From Brachycybe producta (lineage: Eukaryota > Arthropoda > Diplopoda > Playtdesmida > Andrognathidae), in NCBI GenBank assembly GCA_036925085.1, contig JAUPFP010000029.1, positions 558,001 to 622,000 of the forward strand: 64,000 nucleotides of DNA, read 5' to 3'. This document shows, one piece after another, positions 54,892-64,000 of this stretch. Below the pieces are notes generated by a model. That model was given only the letters and a program-made list of their open reading frames with translations, was not told the origin of the DNA and did no database searches. Both the position numbers and the translations under genes were made by a program. Each line of letters begins with the position of its first letter. Positions within the stretch are counted from its first letter, which is position 1.

Positions 54892-57729
54892 TAAAGAAAA
54901 GGTACCATTTTGTGGTAGATAATGCGCAGGACATTCGATAGCCATTCATTCAAGACCATCTGGCGTCATTTTGACGTTTTGGAGTGCTTTTGACTAACTC
55001 AGTTTATAGTTAGCCAGAGCACTGCAATAAACTAGAGTATACTACAGTAATCAGACTATCACAAGTCACCATAATTCGCTGAATAAAAATAAGTGTGGGT
55101 TGTTTGCTGTAATTGAATAATGTGTATTCACTTTTTTTTAAAAAAAAGCTCTTGAGTTGACACAACATCATCATCAATATTTCTTCCTTTGTATGCCTAA
55201 CGTCTTACGGTAAAGAATTTTAAAAATAGAGGAATCAGGAAAGGGGTTGGGACAGTTAGGTTTTTAACAATTAATTATGTTTGTTTTGATTAGAGTTTTC
55301 TTAAGCTCTCTCTCTCTCTCTGGTGGTGGCGTTGGTCGAGAGCATTTTTGAATCCTATTGGCGATATTGCAATATAGGTTGAGCATCCCCCCTTCCCCAC
55401 AAATTGTCTATGTGAATGTTTAAAAAAGAACTTTGCGAATGTTATTCTTTTAAAAACAAAACAAGTATATGCTTAAACAATTATGTAAATTTTGTAATTT
55501 TAGGTTAAAAAGCCTGGAGAAGTAAGAGTGATAGATTACATACAGGCAGTTTGTCATTTGAATTAGAGGAGACAAGTTTATTTACTTTGTACGTGTATGG
55601 ACTTAATGTTAATATCATGTTATGCTTCCAAAAATGTGCCCTAAAGCAACAAAACATTTGCCCAATCTCGCTCTCTCTCTTTCTATTGGTAACTTTATTT
55701 AAATGTCTTACAAATAATTCACTACTGTACATGTTTATGATTGTATCTCAATCTATTGTAGGGATGTGTAGTCAGTGAGACAGAGAGAGAGAGAGAGATG
55801 CAACTTTGCAACTCTTTCAACTAAAAATGACCGTCAAAACTTCTAACCATGAGTCTTACCGATGGGTAACATGAACTTCTTTGGAAGGAAATGGATAATT
55901 GAGTGCCATCTATTGTTGTTTGATGTTATTTTAAACATAAAACGAATCAATAAATATTACAACGAGGTAGCTCAACTCCATGTTAAGAGACAAACGTGGT
56001 GAATGAGTTAGCTTTTTACCCATTCCCACAACTTAAAACCTGGAGATCAAGAAAGTGACGACAAGTTTGCAGACGACCCACTTATTGACTCTGTTTCAGT
56101 GAAAGTAAAGGGGGGAAATGGTTAACGTTCATGTCTTTTTTAATAAAAATGTTATTAAATGTTCATGGTTCATCCTAAATTTTGTTTTTCTCTTTTTAAA
56201 CCACTGTGGATCGACTTGAAACTTTGAAATTGTCATTCTGAAAAATGAACAAAAAAGGACTCTGATCGTTTTTAGCCATACCCTTTCATATTTATATTTC
56301 TAAAGAGGAACTTTTGAATATTTTGCAAGGCTTATCAGGTTTGAATAGCAAATCCATTAAATCAATTATTTAACTTAATGTAGAAGAAGTTTTGCTTTAA
56401 GTAGTTGGTGGCCCCAATCTTAATTTGTAATTTGACGTGAGCTACCTAAATGTATTTACCATAATAATTCATATTGCATTTTTGTATGTGGATTGATGGT
56501 TACATTTTTTAAGATACCATTTTTTATTGCAGTTTTTTTTGTTGTTGTTTCTCATCTGACCGGAACCATGTTTTTGGTCTATATACATTATGTGGGTTAC
56601 ATTTGTGTTTTTATGTGTGGATATTCTATAAATTCGATTGAATTGATGATATCATTGCTTCTAAAAAAAAATTCTCTCTGAAAAAAACGAACTATGATTG
56701 AAATTTTCTCATCACGTGAAGGAAGAAGAAGATACAACATTTATTCCCTTGACACGTTTTAATAAAAGACAGCAGCTAACTCGATAGAATAACAAACATG
56801 CTTTCTCAACGACTTTTCAGCTGACTTATTATTATTATTATCATCATCATCCATACTCTCCTTCCTCTTAGTTTTCCGTTTATTTTAGAAAACTTTTTTT
56901 TTTTTGCATTAGACTTATTTTTATATATAAAAATTCTAAACTTTTCTTTTTACTAGAATGTGACAAATACACTATTGTATTATTTTTTCCGTCTGTCTGT
57001 CTGTGTCTGAATGAACATTTTGTCAAGTTGTTGTTATTTTTGTCGTGTATTAAGAGGTAGACCAATGAGATGATAAGCTTTGCTCAAGACACTTTTTTAA
57101 GCCTATTCGTTTTTACAGAAAGGATGAAACTGAAGACAAAGTCTGGGCTCGTCTTTTGTTGACTTCCCAAAAAAAAAGAGCTTTTGTTTTTCAAAACATA
57201 AAGAGAAAAGGGAAGTTGAGTGAGTCAGTCAGTCCATTACTGGAATTGACTTTTTAGTTTGTTCAAACGAATTCTAGCATACTAAGTCAGTTGAAATAGA
57301 TGGACATAGGAATCATCAGTATTGAGTGGAAATGTCTTGTCTACTCCTACTCCTCCTACTTTTTTATATTATGCACTCTCTATGAAAAGTCCTTTTTTTT
57401 GAAGGGTGAAATGAATTCCAAGTTGATGGAAGTGGTAGTTAAAAAAACTACAATATTCTATTTCTTGAGTTCGTGTTTGTACAAATACATTTTTACTTTT
57501 TGTTTCTGTTCTTAAAAAGTAACTCAAAAGTTACAGACTTGAGAAAATGTACTGCAATAGAAATAAATATTTGGTATTGCCATTTAGAAGTTCACGTGTT
57601 TAGTTTCGAAATGGGAATGTTTAGAAATCTTTTTGTTAAGTGACTGTGACTAATTTAAGTATTGCTTATGAATATATAAATTCCATTAACCATTTATATT
57701 CTTAATGATAATTGCTAAGTTAAATTTAT
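54892..57729. other. AT-rich stretch, no gene seen
   Basis: It contains short (TC)n/(GA)n tracts (55305-55321, 55782-55799). A motif at 55965-56005 (GAGGTAGCTCAACTC, TGTTAAGAGA, AAACGTGG) is shared with 22260-22310. No credible ORF. Confidence 0.45.
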
Positions 57730-57828
57730 CCGGTAGTGCTAAACTCACTAACAAAGTAAATGTAAAAGGTTGATGAGTTTAGCATTAATTTTGACTACGC
57801 AGCCATTAAGAATACCACTCTTAATATT
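57730..57828. repeat. Fold-back repeat, family D partial copy
   Basis: TAGTGCTAAACTCA and, inverted, TGAGTTTAGCATTA, then TTTGACTACGCAGCCATTAA, GAATACCACT. It matches the wording of 665-805. Confidence 0.45.
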
Positions 57829-57944
57829 AAAACCATGGCTTCATGGGCTGTTTTTTTTTGTGCGAAGTTTAGCAATAATAATTGTCAAGGTGGACGACCA
57901 TTTTGAAAACTTCCATTTATAGTTCTCACATTCTTAAGTTGAAG

Positions 57945-58113
57945 CTTGTGACATCACAAGTGTTGACCAAAAATTTAGGTTTATCTGAAAAGAAAGGGAT
58001 AATGACAAAAGTTTTAAACTTTTGAAGAACTTTTTTCTGTCATCCATTTAATATTAGACAAGACAAGATTGGTTAAGTCGAACGTTTTGGTCAACCCCTA
58101 TGACGTCACGCTC
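57945..58113. repeat. Inverted-repeat element with TGACGTCA-type ends
   Basis: The left arm GTGACATCACAAGTGTTGAC, CAAAA and the right arm, read inward, GTGACGTCATAGGGGTTGAC, CAAAA match at most positions. About 169 bp, with two near-identical TTTTGAAGAAC/TTTAAACTTTTG phrases inside. MITE-like and non-coding. Confidence 0.55.
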
Positions 58114-59033
58114 TTCATTGAGGCAAATAATTATTATATTATGACTGATGATGATAAAGTATTAAATACTTAATATTACAAATGGAATGTATGACAGAAG
58201 TCTAATAGTAACTCATTATTAGAATTTACTATTTCTTTATGGATTTACTTTTTAATGTCTGTAGCATTTACTAGACTTATTTTTACACGAAGATGGACGT
58301 TTTCTTAGACACACGCAATCATTTCATTCTTTTTCTTTAGTTTTACTTAGTGTAATTGCTTACGTAATATGTTTTTTCAAACGTTCCATTTTTTTCTTAT
58401 TTTTTGCTTCTCTTCTGAATATTTCTTATTAATATTGGGTGCAATCAAAAACTAAAGATTTTTGTGTATAAGTAATCTAGAATTGTAATTTTTCCGTCCC
58501 CTAGACAGTTCTTTAAAAGGAAAGAATTACCGGATGTGCTTGATTTTGCCATTTTCTTCTCAAATATTTTCTCATTTACATATTTTTTACATTTCAGACT
58601 TTGACACTGAAGGGCGCCGCTCTATATTCAATTTAATCTTCTCTAGAAAAACCAAGTAAATAAAGTATCTGGATTGCTTTCTGGAGAAAAGGTAGGCCTA
58701 ACAATTATACAGATAATTAATAGGTTTTTTTCAGTTTTCGATTGTGCTCATTATAAGGACAATAAAACATTATTGTCTTAATATTCCTTGCAGTTGTTTG
58801 GTAAATGTGAAGAAACACTTTGTAGATTTCCGCCTTTGTCTATGTGTGTGATTGTTCATTAACTTGATTTCTTACATTATTACGAAAAACTTTTTTTACT
58901 TTTGTTTTTACGAATTCTCATTCTCAACGTAATTACCATTATTATTTATTAAATTATTAACAATAGGTAGCTTATTTGCTTATTGCGTCTCCAAAAAAAG
59001 ATTTCAGTAAATTACATGGTTCCTACTTAGTGT

Positions 59034-59093
<60 letters not shown>

Positions 59094-59435
59094 ACAGTTG
59101 TAAGTAGCCGTATGAGTGGATTTTGCATATATGTATAATAAATCCAATAACAGTTTGTTTATTCGAGTGCAAAACATAATTTCCATAAAATATGGAAATT
59201 TGAAATTAGATTAAGCTTAAATTTCAGATGCGCTAACACACAAAAAGGGCCTCTTTTTGACTGCTCCTCTTATTTTATCAATTGAAAACACAATGTAGGA
59301 GTTCCATACATTACTACAGTAATATTGAATTACAAACGCAATCACCCTGAAGCTTTTTTTTTAATTTTTCAAGCATTTAGATTGTTACTTTTGTTATTGG
59401 TTTATGATTATTTCTTGAATTTTATATACGAAAAC
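58114..59435. other. AT-rich stretch, no gene seen
   Basis: The only notable tract is (ACT)n at 59036-59092. No credible coding region. Confidence 0.5.
59036..59092. repeat. (ACT)n microsatellite
   Basis: About 19 uninterrupted ACT trinucleotides. Confidence 0.97.
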
Positions 59436-59558
59436 CACTGACCACTTTTTGACTACAAAATGAAGTCGAAGGTGGTTGGGCTGTGGTTGCAATGTATTTT
59501 TTTATGGAAAGATTCGAAGTGGTCAGTTTCAGTGACAACCCGACTTCATTTTGCAGCT
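59436..59558. repeat. Short dispersed repeat, family H copy 2
   Basis: CTGACCACTTTTTGACTAC, AAAATGAAGTCGAAGGTGGT, TGGGCTGTGGTTGCAATGTA, then GACAACCCGACTTCATTTTG: the same order as 7672-7803. Confidence 0.65.
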
Positions 59559-60684
59559 CTACTGGACAATACAGTCACTGAAGTACAATCTTTTTTGGTA
59601 TATATGTATTTGCACAAGTGGACACGCGCAGTAGAGAGTGATCTTACCTTACACTAAGTTTCTTACTTTTAAAAGTACAAAAACCGTTTTTTGTGTATTG
59701 TGTGATTGCGTACGTTCAGGGGTTTAACGTTTTGACCTATTGCACTGAGAAAGTGTGCAATAAATTCTATTTAGATTCTGTAATTAGACATAATACATTG
59801 AATGTGTTTCAAAATGTTTTCTTGATGACTTGTGTGTTTTATCTTGATTGTGTCCTCATCTTTAACAGGACTCGTTTTTTGTTGTTGTTTTAGTTAAGCC
59901 ACATGTTTTTTTTATCCAATTTTGTGAGGTCCTAATCACATTTTACCAAAAGCAAGTTAGTAGGCGTTCAATAGTAATCATTTCATTCCTTAGTGTTCTT
60001 GTCTTTAGGCGGCCCTAGCATTACATAAAATCCACTAATGTTGCTTATTAGTTGTAATAATTAGGAATGAAAGAGAAGCAGAAAAAATCTTCCCCATATA
60101 TTTATGTGTACCTATATATATATATATTATGAAAAAAGTGTGATCTTATTTTCTTTCAACTGAAAGGGAGAAAAGGCCCCAAAAAAAGGAGAGAGAAAAT
60201 GTTTCTTAATAAAAAAAAAGGCTTATGAAATATGAAATGTAATAAAGGAGGGAGATTTCTCTTGACATTTGGTCTCCATCGATCATAATTATCAGAAGAA
60301 AAAAAAGAAGAAAAATTAGAAACTTTTTGTTTCACTCTTTTCTGATCAATGATCATTAAGAACAAGTCGACTTTCGAAATTCTTATGCAATTTAGCGCTA
60401 TAATTAGGTGTCCGAATTTTACTTCAACACTCTGTTTACACTAAATATATGAAATTAATTAATGGTAAATTAATAAATTTAGAGATTTTAGGATTGTGTG
60501 TCATTGGTGATATTTTTGTTTAGTATTTAGTATTAAAGTATTAAAGGTTTACCCAGAAAAAAAGGAACAGAAAATGTTTAAAGTTGTATGTATACAGATG
60601 TTCAATTTTGTCTTGTACAATATTATTTTTCCATCATTGCAAAACATTACAATTTGAATAAATGTGTCATGTTCTCACAAATAA
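59559..60684. other. AT-rich stretch, no gene seen
   Basis: It contains a GCGCAGTAGAGAG motif (59626-59638) shared with 18170-18187 and a short TA run (60114-60126). Open frames are short and featureless. Confidence 0.5.
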
Positions 60685-60725
60685 AAAAAGGATTGACAAG
60701 CCAGGATTGATTTCTGTACCCAGCT
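60685..60725 (-). repeat. Solitary end of the Tc1/mariner-like MITE family
   Basis: On the minus strand AGCTGGGTACAGAAATCAAT, CCTGGCTTGTCAATCC aligns with the terminal repeat at 32781-32738. No partner end is seen within 1 kb. Confidence 0.5.
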
Positions 60726-60737
60726 TCAAACAGTGTG

Positions 60738-60738
<1 letters not shown>

Positions 60739-60814
<76 letters not shown>
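60739..60814. repeat. (TA)n microsatellite
   Basis: About 76 bp of TA repeat. Confidence 0.97.
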
Positions 60815-60819
<5 letters not shown>

Positions 60820-60868
60820 TATGTGATTCAACACTTGCAAGTGATGAACAATCAACTCATGTAAACGC

Positions 60869-61172
60869 TTGTTTACATTAGGCAACAAAACGTTTTAATA
60901 GGTTGCACAACAATGAGGCATACATTGCCATGGGCCATAGCTCACAAGAGAATGCCACATTTTGTGGCAGCGTCGTAGCCAATTATTAGGAAGCAAAGAT
61001 TGCTCTTCAGCAACACAAAAGAGGTGCAACTGAATGACCACCGGCCAAAATAAATAGATCTGCTACTTGTTATAACATTGTATTACAGTATAAACACTTT
61101 ATGTGGTATATCACACTGTACAACACATGTTGCACAATGTATTGCTACAGTTATGTTGTCTGATGTAAACCC
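60869..61172. repeat. Inverted-repeat (MITE-like) element
   Basis: Left TTGTTTACATTAGGCAACA against right, read inward, GGGTTTACATCAGACAACAT, about 300 bp apart. Inner modules GGTTGCACAACAATG and TGTTGCACAATGTATTG are also related. No ORF and no clear target duplication. Confidence 0.55.
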
Positions 61173-62866
61173 ACCTTTAGACACATAAATCTACATATAG
61201 ACATAACGAATTTCGTATATTTTCTGTGTACATATAAATATAATGTACCTGTGGTTTGAGATTTTACTTCAAAACAATTCTAAACTGCCTGACTATTTTA
61301 AGAAACAACATTTTTTTGAGATTATGTTTTCCATCCTTGTTGTTTCCGAAAAAAATGAAAGAACAAGTTGCAGACATGATACAATTATGTATCCAGTCTG
61401 CTTTTTTTTTCGTGATTTTAATGACAGAAACATACTTGGAAATAGGTTAGAAAAAAAACGGAAGAAGGAAAAAACACACAAGATGGCTGACTGCTAAATT
61501 GATTTCCTACTTTGTTATCTGAAAACAAAACAAAAAAAAGGTCATCGTGGTCTACTTAGTTGAGCCAGAGTTAAAGAAGAAGCCTAATATTGTATATAGG
61601 TATAAAATTGATTTCCCAGATGGCTTTAACGGATTCAATTTGTATAGAGATTTAGACTTTATGTAATGTTACAGTCAAAGTGAATAATCAGTTATTTTGC
61701 ACATTTACTGGCCAGTTAGCAAGACCACAACTTTGATATTAATTGTTAAGCGTTTTAGGCAATGTGGCTAAATGCCTAAAACAATAAACCAATCTACATA
61801 ATAACATATCGTCAATTTTATTATCTAGATTGGCTATTTGTTGTTGGCATTCTGCACATTGACTAAAACATTAGGTAAAAATGGGTAGGTTTACTAATAA
61901 TGTATTTAATTGGTGGTTTTGGACATTGGTAAGTCACCAGTGAATTTGCAGAATGACTGAATTTTCACTTTGGCAGTAAGACACTTTCATATAAAGGGAA
62001 AAGACCAATAGTGGACAATGGAAATCCTGTTCTCTTTATTATGTGGACCATATTGGAATGTGGAATTTAGTAGAAATACCCACGAGAATTTCTATTTTAA
62101 AAAAATGAATCTTTGATATATTTTTGTGTATGTTCGTATTATGGTGGTCAGAGAACGATTTCACATTTGAGAAAATAGTTTCTCTATAAATACGTTCGTA
62201 AGAAAATCATTTTTAAGATGAAATGTGAATTTTTTTACTAAAAGACCATCATGAATTGATTTTTTTTTTTCATAAAAAAAAGTAACCAAAGAAATTCTAT
62301 CTTATAATACAGTTTGTCTCTGAAGTGGTGCACTAAAATCGTTTAAAATTGTGAATATCTCAGAAATTATAAATGCTGCATATTTAAAGCCTTTCTAGCC
62401 ATTTTCTAAAAAAAAATTGTGGTCAAACTTCTAATTGAAAACATGATGCAATTTCATCTAGACATCTGAGCGAATTTAATTTAGTTCTAAAATGCTACAA
62501 TTAATTTCAGTTTCTCAAATCCAAAGAAAAGAAATAAAAAAAACTGTTCCAATTTGAACTTTTTTCTTTAAAAAAAAAGTTCATTTTAAATGAGCGGTTT
62601 TTATATATATATATATATTTAAATTGATTTCCATGTTAATGATTCAAAATATTCATCATTTTCATTGCTCTTTCTTCAGAATCTCCAATCTTTTATGAAC
62701 TTTTTTCTTTATATTATTATAAGATGGGGGTCCTTTTATTTCCTGTTTCTCACACTTAATTCTCAAGTTAAAAGCTCAGAAAAAAAGAGAAAAAATCTTT
62801 CCACACTCATCAATTTCGTGAACCGAATGAAAATCTTTTCTTGAAAAAATTAAACACGAATATATA

Positions 62867-62959
<93 letters not shown>

Positions 62960-64000
62960 ATCGTTTAGCTTAGGGTTTTTTTTATTCGGTTTTAAGATTT
63001 TCAATAACTTCTAAGTCGTTTCACTCACATGAATTCTCTCTCTATATATACATTATATAACCCTACAGAGTTCTTTTTGTGTTAAACTTTCTCCTTCATT
63101 GAGTTTATAAGAAGAAGAAGAAGAAGAAAAAAAAGTATATATATTGAGATTGAGGGGTGACAAAAGTGGAGAAGAAGAGAGGGTTAAGTTTTAACACAGA
63201 AAATTGCTCTTTTTTTTTCTAGAAAAATCAGTAAAGACTTTTTTTTTTATTATTGAACTCCTTAACTGATTTGGTGCTTCTATAATTTGTTCTACTGCAA
63301 AAATATATAGGCTATAAGCCCAGGGTTCGGATTTTTCTTTTTCAGAACGATGCCACAGAAATTTCAAATTTAATGTTTTTTAGGATTTTTCTTCTTCTTC
63401 TTGAAAAGAGTGTCAAAAGACGAAAAAGTATTGAACTCAATCATGCATTTGATTCGGTGAAACAGTTTTTCCACAGCTTCTTTTTTTTTTTTTTCATTTT
63501 CTCGTTTAATTCCGCTACAATAACTTCAAACCCACCTTCCTTCCTTCCTCTCACGTTTTCTCTTAACCTTCTGAAAATGAGAGAATTTCACCTTTTTTAT
63601 TTCTTATTTGAAGAATGTTTTGCTACAAGGAGAATTGAACTTAAAAATTCTCATTTTAATACTTATCAGTTATTTTTATTATTGGCGTTAATTGCATATT
63701 TTATTCTGAAAAGAAAAGAAAAAAAAGGAAACAACAAATCCAATGATGCTGCATTCGATGACAATGAGATTCAGGCAGATACTTGACTACAAAATCCTAA
63801 GTCCTCCCTACCCCCCTCCTCTACTTAATATATATTTCTTTCATTTTTTTATTTCACCTAAATGCTGGATAATTTTAATAAGTGATCATATGACGATTGG
63901 ACTTCAACTTACGTAAATAACAATCACCAGCAGAAATTATAAATAACAAATATACTTAAAAATATTAGCAAAATTCCTCCTTCTGCATATCTACTAAAAT
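61173..64000. other. AT-rich stretch, no confirmed gene
   Basis: It holds degenerate AATGTGC motifs (61750-61960), a short repeat at 62335-62382 (copy of 15838-15905), (TA)n at 62855-62956 and (AGA)n at 63108-63130. A plus-strand frame ending at 63786 has one hydrophobic segment followed by a Lys-rich then acidic tail (see findings). It is too weak to call as a gene. Confidence 0.4.
62855..62956. repeat. (TA)n microsatellite
   Basis: About 100 bp of TA repeat preceded by the edge motif TATATACTGTATA. Confidence 0.97.

Overview
The window looks like 64 kb of AT-rich animal (metazoan) DNA. The base composition, the dense (TA)n, (TC/GA)n and trinucleotide microsatellites, the many small inverted-repeat transposons, a mariner relic and a full Ty3/Gypsy-class LTR retrotransposon all point that way. 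I cannot name the species. I find no convincing host protein-coding gene, rRNA or tRNA. Almost every short open frame outside the retrotransposon is low-complexity, or lies in a microsatellite or on the wrong strand of an element. The flanks therefore read as a gene desert or long intron full of repeats.

The one strongly coding object is a 9,540-bp LTR retrotransposon on the minus strand (34706-44245). It has two 900-bp LTRs that I see as identical and a 4-bp target duplication (ATTT). The primer-binding site fits the 3' end of tRNA-Ala. A gag ORF (564 codons) and a very long pol ORF are joined by a textbook -1 frameshift signal: heptamer U UUA AAC, then a UAG stop, then a hand-foldable pseudoknot. 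Pol carries protease, reverse transcriptase (RT), RNase H and integrase in Ty3/Gypsy order, then about 540 extra residues with hydrophobic segments. It continues in frame through the polypurine tract and 160 codons into the 3' LTR. Gag likewise starts inside the 5' LTR and reads through the primer-binding site, so the whole internal region is open. One defect stands out: about 12 residues of a conserved RT block are missing, although the LTRs indicate a recent insertion.

The remaining 54 kb is a patchwork of small repeats. A PIF/Harbinger-like MITE (30195-30383) has a TAA duplication. A Tc1/mariner-like MITE family has arms of about 42 bp (32460-32781, 49000-49439, an end at 60685). A hAT-like MITE lies at 54582-54883. 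A fold-back derivative of a mariner transposon (14595-15053) carries two head-to-head remnants of the transposase C-terminus. A GC-rich 481-bp retroposon (47464-47944) has a 15-bp target duplication and an (ATG)n tail. At least eight further fold-back families occur in two to five copies each.

Layout: 0-14.6 kb fold-back repeats and microsatellites; 14.6-15.1 kb mariner relic; 15-34.7 kb repeat-rich desert; 34.7-44.2 kb LTR retrotransposon; 44.2-64 kb repeat-rich desert with the GC-rich retroposon and the hAT-like MITE. All calls are by eye. Family names and ages need database comparison.
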